A DNA stretch of 38,183 nt from an uncultured Arcobacter sp. (lineage in GTDB: Bacteria; Campylobacterota; Campylobacteria; Campylobacterales; Arcobacteraceae). This document shows positions 1-7,035 of the stretch, piece after piece. A program made the position numbers and the translations under genes. Below the pieces are notes generated by a model. The model made no database searches. It had not been told where the DNA came from and was given only the letters and a program-made list of their open reading frames with translations. The number at the start of each line of letters is the position of its first letter. Within the stretch, counting starts at the first letter, position 1. The stretch lies in NCBI GenBank assembly GCA_937860115.1, contig CALMBI010000024.1, forward strand, positions 1 to 38,183, given 5' to 3'.

Positions 1-128
1 ACTAAATTTTGAATCAAATGACTTAATTCATTTTCAAATTTTTTGGCTGCTGTGTTTTTATCTTTTGCTATAAATTTTAAAATATGTCCTAAGGCTTTGA
101 TAAACTTAGGTTTTTTTTCAATTTTCAT
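1..128 (-). CDS. RelE/ParE-family toxin, N-terminal part (runs off left edge)
   Basis: Reading from the ATG at 128-126, about 42 codons are open to the window edge and no stop is reached. The protein begins MKIEKKPKFIKALGHILKFI and continues with a Lys/Ala-rich helix (AKDKNTAAKKFENELSHLI). This Lys-rich first strand followed by two amphipathic helices is how RelE/ParE toxins start. The start overlaps the stop of the upstream antitoxin gene as ATGA, a typical translational coupling in type II toxin-antitoxin modules. ParE members inhibit gyrase and RelE members cleave mRNA on the ribosome; the catalytic C-terminal part is missing here, so the target cannot be told. The family call rests on the N-terminus and the context. 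Confidence 0.7.
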   Translation of the reverse strand, partial: MKIEKKPKFIKALGHILKFIAKDKNTAAKKFENELSHLIQNL

Positions 129-391
129 CGTTGTATTCCAAGTTCATCTTGAAAAAATTTATCCATCAAAATATTATATTCTTCTTCTGTGACACCCGTT
201 TCTTGTTCAGCTTCAAAAACTCTTCGCCTAACCTCTTCAATACTACTTACCACTACACTTTGTGGATAATTATTTTCATAATCGTAGCTATCATCGATAA
301 CTCGTACTTTTCTATCATTGACAAAACTATCTATCATAGCTTTAAAATGGGGAAAAAAACTATCATCAATTTGTAAATTCATCGTTTGCAT
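125..391 (-). CDS. Type II antitoxin partner of the RelE/ParE toxin
   Basis: An acidic small protein immediately upstream of, and overlapping by 4 nt (ATGA), a RelE/ParE-like toxin. I chose the ATG at 391 because an AAAAGGAG ribosome site (398-405) sits 6 nt in front of it; this gives 88 residues starting MQTMNLQIDDSFF. An in-frame ATG at 418 would add nine residues but has no ribosome site. The middle of the protein (SSIEEVRRRVFEAEQETG) is a charged helix of the kind that wraps the toxin. No clear ribbon-helix-helix or helix-turn-helix signature is visible, so DNA binding is unproven. Function is inferred mainly from size, acidity and the coupled toxin. Confidence 0.65.
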   Translation of the reverse strand: MQTMNLQIDDSFFPHFKAMIDSFVNDRKVRVIDDSYDYENNYPQSVVVSSIEEVRRRVFEAEQETGVTEEEYNILMDKFFQDELGIQR

Positions 392-419
392 CACTAACTC
401 CTTTTGAGCATTGCTCATT

Positions 420-644
420 TTAGCAAATAGTTTTAATATCTCTCTTTAGATAAATATCAATCTCATCTATGGCGATTTGATTTATCTCTCTAAAACTTTT
501 ATCAAGATGTCGATAGACCGATTCAAAAAGTGGGTCTTGTGAGTGGTATTTTTTAAATCTTTCACTATCTTCTTCATATTTTATAAAATAAGCTCCTCGT
601 AATCTTTTCCAATTTTCAATAAGTTGTTCTTTTTCATTCATCAT
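420..644 (-). CDS. Hypothetical 74-residue protein
   Basis: I do not recognise the family. The protein is highly charged and predicted mostly helical, with no signal peptide or membrane segment, beginning MMNEKEQLIENWKRLRGAYF and ending in a single Cys. Its start overlaps the Nudix stop as ATGA (641-644), and its stop lies 28 nt before the preferred antitoxin start. It is therefore probably translated from the same message as the phosphatase, Nudix and toxin-antitoxin genes. The next codon (641) is also ATG, so the start could be one residue later. Confidence 0.6.
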   Translation of the reverse strand: MMNEKEQLIENWKRLRGAYFIKYEEDSERFKKYHSQDPLFESVYRHLDKSFREINQIAIDEIDIYLKRDIKTIC

Positions 645-1057
645 TTTATATCCATATTTAAATAATCTTGAATGATTTTTTTATGATCAAACACCAATTG
701 ATCAAGTGGAATATCAACATCTTGATAGATAAATACTTTTTTTGCATCATCTGCAGCTTTTGGAACTCCACTTGCTTTACAAATATAAACAATACTTGCC
801 GTATGAAATCTCTCATCTCTAGAAGGATCAGAATAAACTCCAAGCAATTTTTCTATCTTTACATCCAATGTAACTTCTTCTTTCATCTCTCTTATTAGTG
901 CAGCTTCAACACTTTCTCCAATATCAACAAAACCACCAGGAAGTGCTAATCCAAAAGGTTTATTTTTTCTCTCAATAAAAACAATTCCTAAATATTTTCC
1001 ATCTTCATTAAAAAGCTGAATCACCCCATCAGTTGCTAAAAAAGGTGTTTGTATCAT
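641..1057 (-). CDS. Nudix hydrolase (ADP-ribose pyrophosphatase-like)
   Basis: A 138-residue Nudix protein that should hydrolyse a nucleoside diphosphate linked to another group, using Mg2+. The Nudix box is clear: GG-FVDIGE-SVEAALI-REMKEE, matching G-x5-E-x7-R-E-U-x-E-E. The Gly that normally follows two residues later is Thr (EEVTLDV), a substitution also met in other Nudix proteins. The catalytic glutamates are kept. Substrate cannot be read from the sequence, although the length and arrangement resemble small ADP-ribose or nucleotide-sanitising members. It overlaps its upstream neighbour (phosphatase) and its downstream neighbour by ATGA, so the three are coupled. Confidence 0.88.
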   Translation of the reverse strand: MIQTPFLATDGVIQLFNEDGKYLGIVFIERKNKPFGLALPGGFVDIGESVEAALIREMKEEVTLDVKIEKLLGVYSDPSRDERFHTASIVYICKASGVPKAADDAKKVFIYQDVDIPLDQLVFDHKKIIQDYLNMDIK

Positions 1058-1500
1058 TTAAATTCCTTAAAGATATTGTGTACACAACTTTCAATCATCG
1101 TAAAAACTTTCTCAAACCCCTCAAATCTATCAAAAAAATATGGGTCTGGAACATCTTGATTGTCATATCCAAAAAAACCAAGTTTATGAAGTTTCTCTGT
1201 TGGGCAACCCATTTTTAGAAGATTTGAGATATTACTATCATCAAGTGCCACGATAAAGTCAAACTTTTTAAAATCCTCTTTCGTTATCGCTCTTGCTCTA
1301 TGTTGAGCTATATCTATCCCATGCTGTTTAGAAACTTTTATAGAGTTTGGACAAGGATTTTCCCCTTTGTGATAATCTCCAGTCCCACAACTATCAACAC
1401 TTATAGATAAATTATGATTTTTTATAAATTCTCTTGCCACTCCCTCAGCAAGAGGTGAACGACAAATATTTCCTAAACATACAAAAAGAATCGATTTCAA
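1054..1500 (-). CDS. Low-molecular-weight protein tyrosine phosphatase
   Basis: A 148-residue protein of the usual length for the family. The phosphate-binding loop C8-LGNIC-R14-S (CX5RS) is at the N-terminus directly after the first beta strand (MKSILFV), and the general-acid Asp is in VPDPYFF near residue 119. It should remove phosphate from tyrosine residues or small arsenate/phosphate substrates in the cytosol. It is the first gene of a leftward operon whose members overlap by ATGA. An AAGG ribosome site lies just upstream of the ATG. No tyrosine kinase lies nearby, so the physiological substrate is unknown. Confidence 0.92.
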   Translation of the reverse strand: MKSILFVCLGNICRSPLAEGVAREFIKNHNLSISVDSCGTGDYHKGENPCPNSIKVSKQHGIDIAQHRARAITKEDFKKFDFIVALDDSNISNLLKMGCPTEKLHKLGFFGYDNQDVPDPYFFDRFEGFEKVFTMIESCVHNIFKEFK

Positions 1501-1521
1501 ATTAGTACCTTATGTGATTAA

Positions 1522-1527
1522 ATTATA
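1522..1527 (-). promoter_or_regulatory. Putative -10 of the phosphatase-Nudix-TA operon
   Basis: A perfect TATAAT on the minus strand, 22 nt before the phosphatase ATG. No good -35 hexamer is seen, which is common for sigma-70 promoters of Campylobacterota. It is divergent from the helicase promoter at 1601. Confidence 0.45.
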
Positions 1528-1600
1528 AGATTTTATTCTACCATAAAACTATTTTGTTAAGATAAACACAACTCTAATAAGCCTTGAACTAGAATAAAGG

Positions 1601-1606
1601 TATAAT
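1601..1606 (+). promoter_or_regulatory. Putative -10 of the helicase-ribE operon
   Basis: A perfect TATAAT lies 32 nt before the helicase ATG, in an AT-rich tract. A TTGAAC upstream is too close (11 nt) to serve as a regular -35. The ribosome site of the helicase is GGAG at about 1630. Confidence 0.45.
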
Positions 1607-1638
1607 CTACGAATATATACAAAAAAATTGGAGCAATT

Positions 1639-3039
1639 ATGAATTTTAAAGAACTAAACCTTTCACGTGAGGTACTAGCAGCGCTAGCTGTTTGCGACTA
1701 CAAAAAACCAACTCCAATCCAAGAAGCAATAATCTCTCAAATCCTAAAAAACAAAGATGTTCAAGCGATTGCCCCAACAGGAAGTGGTAAAACTGCTGCA
1801 TTTTCACTCCCTATCATCGACAAATTAAATAAAAATCTAGCAGATGATTTTAAACTTCCACGAGCTTTGATACTTGTCCCTACAAGAGAATTAGCTGTAC
1901 AAATTGATGCAAGTATCAAAAAATATGCGATCCATACTGACCTTAAATCAGCGACTATTTTTGGTGGAACAAAGATGGAACCACAAGTAAATAAACTTAA
2001 AAAAACGATTGATATTTTAGTAGCCACTCCTGGGCGACTTGCAGAACATATCAAAGAGAAAAACGTAAATCTTGCACATATCAATACACTTGTACTTGAT
2101 GAAGCAGATACAATGCTTGAGATGGGATTTTCTGAAGAGATGGGTGTAATATTTGATAGTTTTGAAACAAAGCCTCAAACGATGCTTTTTAGTGCAACTT
2201 TAGGGGAAAGTATCAAAAAACTTGGGGAGAAAATCCTAGAGAGTGCATATTGTGTAAACATAGATAAAACACAAAAAGGGACACACAAAATCGTCCAGTC
2301 AGTTTATTATATCAATCGTGATGAGAAAAATGCCCTCACCTCTTATCTTATAGGGAAACAATATCAACATCAATTTATCGTTTTTACAAGAACAAAACAA
2401 ACAGCCGAAGAGGTTTTTAACTATTTAGTTGAGAGTGGTTTGAAATGTGATAGTTTACATGGGGATAAAACACATGGGAAACGACAAGTAGCAATCCAAA
2501 GGTTTAGAGATAAAGAGGTGCAAGTTTTAGTAGCGACTGATATTACAGCTCGTGGAATTGATATCAAAGGGCTTGAATATATTATCAATTATGATATCCC
2601 AAATAGTGTGGAGGATTATATCCATAGAATTGGACGAACTGGAAGAGCTGGGATGGATGGAAATGCTATTAGCCTTGTAAGTTCAAGTGAAGTGTATAGT
2701 CAAAAAGTAATTGAGCGAAAACTTCATATCAAGATGAAAGTAGTGAAAGAGAAAGGGTTTGGAAATGATGTCGAAGATACTATCAAAGCCCCTAAAATCC
2801 TGATACGAAAAGAAGCTAAAAGGGATGTCACTGGAGCTTTTGGGCAACAAAAGAAAAAAGTAAAACCAAAGAAAAAAACAACCAAAAGAGATGGCGATCC
2901 AAAAGCTGAAAAGTTTGAAAAGAAAACTTCAAAAACGGTGGCAAAAACACCAACAAAAGAGAAAAAAGCAAAAAAGTTGATAGATTCTAAAACATATGCT
3001 AAAAAAACAAAATCGTACAAAGATATAAGAGGTAGATAA
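1639..3039 (+). CDS. DEAD-box ATP-dependent RNA helicase (RhlE-like)
   Basis: A 466-residue RNA helicase that unwinds or remodels RNA with ATP, probably in ribosome assembly, mRNA decay or cold adaptation. All motifs are present in order: Q motif (PTPIQ, residues 24-28), Walker A APTGSGKT (45-52), PTRELA (81-86), TPGR (130-133), DEAD (154-157), SAT (185-187), IVFTRT, ATDITARGID and HRIGRTGR. The two RecA-like domains end near residue 370, and about 90 strongly Lys-rich residues follow, a basic tail typical of RhlE/CshA-type enzymes for unspecific RNA binding. The stop overlaps the riboflavin synthase start (TAATG). Confidence 0.93.
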   Translation: MNFKELNLSREVLAALAVCDYKKPTPIQEAIISQILKNKDVQAIAPTGSGKTAAFSLPIIDKLNKNLADDFKLPRALILVPTRELAVQIDASIKKYAIHTDLKSATIFGGTKMEPQVNKLKKTIDILVATPGRLAEHIKEKNVNLAHINTLVLDEADTMLEMGFSEEMGVIFDSFETKPQTMLFSATLGESIKKLGEKILESAYCVNIDKTQKGTHKIVQSVYYINRDEKNALTSYLIGKQYQHQFIVFTRTKQTAEEVFNYLVESGLKCDSLHGDKTHGKRQVAIQRFRDKEVQVLVATDITARGIDIKGLEYIINYDIPNSVEDYIHRIGRTGRAGMDGNAISLVSSSEVYSQKVIERKLHIKMKVVKEKGFGNDVEDTIKAPKILIRKEAKRDVTGAFGQQKKKVKPKKKTTKRDGDPKAEKFEKKTSKTVAKTPTKEKKAKKLIDSKTYAKKTKSYKDIRGR

Positions 3040-3656
3040 TGTTTACTGGTCTTATAAGAGAGATGGCAAAAGTTGAAAGTTTTGTGGGAAGTTTGCTCAC
3101 TATCAAAGCTTCATACAAACCCAAAATAGGAGATAGCATCGCTATAAATGGAGCATGTTTAACTGTTGTCCAAATAAAAAATGGTTCTTTTAGTGTGGAA
3201 CTTTCCCCCGAATCACAAAGTGTCCTAGCCCTTGAAAACTATAAAAATGAAGTCCATATCGAACCAGCTATGATGATGGGAGATAGATTTGAAGGACATA
3301 TAGTTCAAGGTCATGTGGATTGTATAGGAAAAATTGTAGCTATTAAAAACAATGGAAATTCGGCTGATTTTTATATTGAGCTTCCAAAAGAGTATATGAA
3401 ATTTGTTATCCCAAAAGGGAGTATCACAGTTGATGGAGTGAGCCTTACAGTCAATGATGTAATAGGAACTAAAAATCAATTTAGACTTACTATCATTCCT
3501 CATACAATAGAAAATACACTTTTTAAGACTTATAAAATAAACTCAAAAGTAAATATAGAAACCGATATGTTCGCACGATATATTTATAATATGTTTAAAG
3601 GTTCTAAAGATAAATTAGATTGGGATACTGTAGATAGTATTATGGCTAGATACTAA
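3039..3656 (+). CDS. ribE: Riboflavin synthase, alpha subunit
   Basis: Makes riboflavin from two molecules of 6,7-dimethyl-8-ribityllumazine. The protein has the diagnostic N-terminus MFTGLI and the two lumazine-binding barrels: repeat 1 with GDSIAINGACLTV and repeat 2 with KGSITVDGVSLTVND, about 95 residues apart. The 205-residue length is normal. It shares one base with the helicase stop (TAATG), so the two are co-translated although functionally unrelated. No FMN riboswitch is visible in front of the pair. Confidence 0.93.
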   Translation: MFTGLIREMAKVESFVGSLLTIKASYKPKIGDSIAINGACLTVVQIKNGSFSVELSPESQSVLALENYKNEVHIEPAMMMGDRFEGHIVQGHVDCIGKIVAIKNNGNSADFYIELPKEYMKFVIPKGSITVDGVSLTVNDVIGTKNQFRLTIIPHTIENTLFKTYKINSKVNIETDMFARYIYNMFKGSKDKLDWDTVDSIMARY

Positions 3657-3763
3657 TTTTCCCAATACCAAAATCAAAATCTAATTACGATTTTTATTAA
3701 AAGATTAACTCCAATCGTTCTACAATTTCTTATAAAAAAACCAAATATAAGGAGGAAAAGGTT

Positions 3764-3928
3764 ATGTTAGGTGATATTATTGCCTCATTATTTATTGCGG
3801 GATTTTTCTTTTTTATGTATAAGATCGGACAGGCATTTGTTCCAAAAGAAAATCCAATATCAAAGGTTTTTGCAATAGGATCTATTGTTCTTAGTACATT
3901 TTTAATAGGACTAGTGATTAGTGCCTAA
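3764..3928 (+). CDS. Small two-helix membrane protein, 54 residues
   Basis: A short gene with an excellent ribosome site (AAGGAGG, 3749-3755, 8 nt before the ATG) and a terminator right behind it. The product starts MLGDIIASLFIAGFFFFMYK, then has a polar loop (IGQAFVPKENPISK) and a second hydrophobic helix (VFAIGSIVLSTFLIGLVIS). Two membrane spans with a short loop are expected. I do not recognise the family. It lies 107 nt after riboflavin synthase and may have its own promoter. Confidence 0.72.
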   Translation: MLGDIIASLFIAGFFFFMYKIGQAFVPKENPISKVFAIGSIVLSTFLIGLVISA

Positions 3929-3934
3929 GTAAAA

Positions 3935-3957
3935 GACTAGCATTTTTGCTAGTCTCT
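3935..3957. terminator. Bidirectional intrinsic terminator
   Basis: A perfect 8-bp stem GACTAGCA/TGCTAGTC with a TTTT loop (3943-3946), followed by a T-rich tail on the plus strand and by TTTT on the minus strand. It can end both the rightward small membrane protein gene and the leftward histidine kinase locus, whose stop is at 3959. Confidence 0.8.
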
Positions 3958-3958
3958 T

Positions 3959-5400
3959 TTATTCTTTGATTTTTAGAGGTATTTTAATAGTAAATTGTGC
4001 TCCCAAATACTTTTGCTCACTGTATTCCATCTCTTTGTTTTCCACACTAATCGTACAATCCATATATTTTTCAATCATCTCTTTGGACATATAGAGCCCA
4101 ATCCCCGTGCCATTAGTATCTGATTTTGTTGTAAATTTTGAATCAAATATTTTATCAATAATATTTTCAGGTATCCCACCTGCATTATCTTGAATGACAA
4201 TCACTCCACTGTTACCATCTTTGAGAATCTTTGTTTTCAAAATTTTAAACTCTTGTTTTTCTGCTTTTCTTTCAAATTCATCGATCGCATTTACAAAAAT
4301 ATTCATAAATATTTGAATCAATTCCCTCGGATATCCAAGAATTTCTAAATCCTCATCATATTCTTCTAACATCTTAATAGAATTTTTTTTGATTTTTTGA
4401 ACTAAAAGCTCAATAGTATGTGCATATATTGTACTTAAAAAGAAACTCTCTTTTCTCTATCCTCTTTAAAAAAATTTCTAAAATCATTTATGGTTTCAGA
4501 TAGATGCATAACGTGTTGAGTAATTTTATTAAAATGATCAATATTATCTATCGGAAGCCCTATCTCATTGTGTACGACTCCAGAACTTGAAAGTGTTGAT
4601 ATGGCACTAAGTGGTTATTTCCATTGATGAATTATGTTTTCAAGCATCTCTCCCATCATAGCCATTTTTGATTGTTGATAAATGAGTTGCTCTTTGATTT
4701 GAAGTTCCCTTTTTGCTTGAAGCTCTTTTGTGATATCCCTACCACTTCCTACAGTTCCAAGTAGTCTTCCACTATCATCAAAAAAAGGTGCTTTATGCAC
4801 CTCCAAAATTAGATACTCACCTTTTACATTTCCATACTCTTCAAAAACCATATTTTTCATATTTTGTAAAACAACTTCATCAGAATTAAAACAAAGTTCT
4901 CCAAACGTATGCCACTCTTTATTCTCTTTATGTTTCTCTCTTTCTCTCAAAGCAAAATAAATATCACCTTTACCAATAGGTTCCTCTGTATCTTTTGCCA
5001 TCAAAAGATTTTCACAGATTGCTTTGTTTGCAAAGATATATTTTCCATTTACATCTTTTGCCCACAACATATCAGGAAGATTATCAGCAAGCAACCGAAG
5101 TAATTTATTTGGATCGAGTACACCATCAAGTGAGCTATCCTCTAGATCATTTTTCTGACCATGAAAAATAATCACTCCATCATCCATTTTATCCACATCA
5201 AATATATACTGCTCACCTTGACAATAAAAAAATGTTCTCCCCATATCTTTATTGTATAGAGCATTCACGCCATCTTTAATAAGTGTATTAAGATCTGTAT
5301 TGAAAGAAAAATCATCACTAAATAGTTTCTTGAAATTATGATTATAATGTTTAATTTGATTAGATTTTACATCATATAAAAATATAATTGTTCTCTTCAT
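3959..5400 (-). pseudogene. PAS-domain sensor histidine kinase, disrupted
   Basis: Two pieces form one kinase of about 480 residues. The first piece (5400-4615) holds an N-terminal region, a PAS domain (about residues 97-225, with LLADNLPDMLWAKD and the closing VGSGRDITKE) and the start of the dimerisation domain with the phospho-acceptor His (ENIIHQWK). It then hits TAA at 4615-4617 where homologues have Gln (HQWxQPLS); CAA to TAA is one base change. Reading through gives PLSAISTLSSSGVVHNEI and more of the helix pair. At the five-A run 4437-4441 the frame moves by one; one extra base restores LSTIYAHTIELLVQ and joins the ATPase domain (3959-4372), which has the N box (FMNIFVNAIDEF), G1 (DNAGGIPE) and G2 (GTGIGLYMSKE). 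There is no membrane segment, so it was a cytosolic sensor. No response regulator is adjacent. It could be real decay or an assembly error. Confidence 0.85.
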
Positions 5401-5443
5401 ACTAACTCCTCAAGGATGTCATTTTTAGAATTTTTATGACATG

Positions 5444-5449
5444 ATTATA
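5444..5449 (-). promoter_or_regulatory. Putative -10 in front of the histidine kinase
   Basis: A perfect TATAAT on the minus strand, 43 nt before the kinase ATG, which also retains a GAGGAG ribosome site. The expression signals are therefore intact although the reading frame is broken. Confidence 0.45.
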
Positions 5450-5554
5450 GTATCACAGTGGCACATAAGATTAGTAATTTTTTTGTAATTCGATAGTATT
5501 TTTAAATGCTTCTAAATCTTGAATCGTTAACAAAAGATTTTCAATCTGATTTTG

Positions 5555-6430
5555 TTATAAAACTGGATTCATCAGAGCACCTTTTGTGTCAATATGTGCA
5601 ACACCAATAAGATGTCCTATTTCGTGAGCTAAAATAACTTTAAGCTCTTGTAGATTTTCAAAACCATAAATCTCTATACGATCCATGCTACTTGTGATTG
5701 TTTTTTCCCTTTGAAACTTTCCATCTTTATAAATAGTTTTTAATGTTGTTTCAATATATCCAATAGCTGCACCTTTTGTCTCTTTAAAACTTTTAGACAG
5801 ATTTTCTATCTCCCTTCGGATTCTATTATAGTTTCTTACTATCATATTATAGTTTGTAATTTTTTGATTATATTGACCCACAAGCCCTTTATATTTCATC
5901 AGTTTTTGTTGGTAGAAATTTTTCTCTTTCTTGATATTTTGTTGTTCATCTTTTACAAAATTACTTATCTTTTCATATTCCTCTTGAGTATGTTGTTTTT
6001 GATTTTCATTTTCAATGTAGTTGTTGAGCTTTTCTATTTTGATATTTATATTTTGATTTAAAAATTCAACTTCACTTTGTTTTACTACAATCTCTTCTTC
6101 TAACTGTGGGAGTATATTTTGAATATTTTCCAATTTTTCTTGGAGTTTTTTACTATTAGAGAGATTTCTTTCAATCGCAATCTTTCGATTTGAACGATTA
6201 ACAAATACTATATTGACTGGTTTTCCATCATTTGAAATATCAAAAAGATTTGCTCCAACTTGTGATTCAAGTTCTTGCTCTATATTTTTAAGAAGAGATT
6301 TCAAAATCTCTTTTGAGAGAATTGTACTAAAATGAGGATCTATAGAGCCAACTTTTATTTTTTCTACCTGTCCATATAAAAATTCTACAGAAATAAAAAA
6401 TAAAAATAGATACTTGAATATTCTTTTCAA
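5555..6430 (-). CDS. Secreted matrixin-like zinc metalloprotease with coiled coil
   Basis: A 291-residue protein with a clear signal peptide (MKRIFKYLFLFFISVEFLYG, cleavage probably before Gln21). A long Glu/Lys/Asn-rich coiled coil follows, roughly residues 90-220. At the C-terminus is a complete metzincin zinc site HEIGHLIGVAH (His269, Glu270, His273, His279) followed eight residues later by a Met-turn (ALMNPVL). This is the HExxHxxGxxH signature of matrixins (M10). The protein is expected in the periplasm or outside the cell; no membrane anchor or lipobox is seen. There is no obvious pro-domain cysteine switch. The substrate is unknown. It stands alone between purE and the kinase pseudogene. 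The coiled coil suggests an oligomer or tether on the cell surface; this is inference. Confidence 0.82.
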   Translation of the reverse strand: MKRIFKYLFLFFISVEFLYGQVEKIKVGSIDPHFSTILSKEILKSLLKNIEQELESQVGANLFDISNDGKPVNIVFVNRSNRKIAIERNLSNSKKLQEKLENIQNILPQLEEEIVVKQSEVEFLNQNINIKIEKLNNYIENENQKQHTQEEYEKISNFVKDEQQNIKKEKNFYQQKLMKYKGLVGQYNQKITNYNMIVRNYNRIRREIENLSKSFKETKGAAIGYIETTLKTIYKDGKFQREKTITSSMDRIEIYGFENLQELKVILAHEIGHLIGVAHIDTKGALMNPVL

Positions 6431-6458
6431 ACCTCATCCTATTTATTGGTGAAGTGAT

Positions 6459-6482
6459 AATAGATAGCTATTGCTATCTATT
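6459..6482. other. Perfect 10-bp hairpin between purE and the metalloprotease gene
   Basis: AATAGATAGC-TATT-GCTATCTATT. It lies just past the purE stop, where a terminator is expected. On the minus strand the hairpin is preceded rather than followed by a T-run, so it is not a canonical intrinsic terminator. It may be an mRNA 3'-end stabiliser. Confidence 0.5.
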
Positions 6483-6488
6483 AAAAAA

Positions 6489-6983
6489 TTATAAAATAAC
6501 CTCAATCTCTTTTGAATCATTAACAACTTTTTTCTCTTTGACGATTCTATCTTCTTTTAATTTTACAGCTAACTCTTTATCGGCGATAGCTAATATTTGC
6601 ATTGCTAAAAACGCAGCATTTACAGCTCCTGCTTTTCCAAGTGCAACAGTTGCTACAGGCATACCTGAAGGCATTTGAACAGTAGAAAGCATAGCATCCA
6701 TACCATCCATCGCTCCACCTTTCATAGGTACACCAATAACAGGTTTTGTAGTAGTGGCTGCTAAAGCACCAGCTAAGTGTGCAGCCATACCAGCTGCAGC
6801 TATAAATACTTTTGCACCTTTTTCTTCAGCTTCTTTAATATATTTTTTTGTTCGTTCAGGCGATCTATGAGCTGAACTAATGATAAGTTCATATTTTACA
6901 TTGAACTCTTCTAAAGTCTCAGCACAACTTTTCATTACATCATAATCACTTTTACTACCCATAATAATCGAAACAAAATTCAT
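6489..6983 (-). CDS. purE: N5-carboxyaminoimidazole ribonucleotide mutase
   Basis: Converts N5-CAIR to CAIR in purine synthesis. The 164 residues show the class I PurE pattern: GSKSD (9-13), SAHRSP (37-42), AAGMAAHLAGALA (63 on) and the active-site segment STVQMPSGMPVATVA. It has an alpha/beta fold that normally forms an octamer. It follows the large acyltransferase/ligase gene by 52 nt in the same direction and may be its downstream operon partner. No purK lies in the window. The tail beyond about residue 155 (KEKKVVNDSKEIE) is charged and not part of the core. Confidence 0.95.
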   Translation of the reverse strand: MNFVSIIMGSKSDYDVMKSCAETLEEFNVKYELIISSAHRSPERTKKYIKEAEEKGAKVFIAAAGMAAHLAGALAATTTKPVIGVPMKGGAMDGMDAMLSTVQMPSGMPVATVALGKAGAVNAAFLAMQILAIADKELAVKLKEDRIVKEKKVVNDSKEIEVIL

Positions 6984-7035
6984 TCTCTACCCTTTTTTTA
7001 TTTTTTTAAAGTCCAATATAGTACCAAATATTTTA

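Noticed and set aside
1584..1606. TTGAAC and TATAAT as a full sigma-70 promoter
   Set aside because: The spacing is 11 nt instead of about 17; only the -10 is kept.
3225..3503. Open frame opposite riboflavin synthase
   Set aside because: Shadow of a well-supported gene with low-complexity, codon-unlike translation; the same holds for the other antisense frames in rpoB, rpoC, aas and tuf.
3676..3694. AAAATC/GATTTT hairpin after riboflavin synthase as terminator
   Set aside because: Only six AT-rich pairs and an interrupted T-run; too weak to call.
4370..4372. Separate gene for the kinase ATPase domain starting at this ATG
   Set aside because: There is no ribosome site, and the reading frame upstream continues the same kinase sequence, so it is a fragment of the broken gene.
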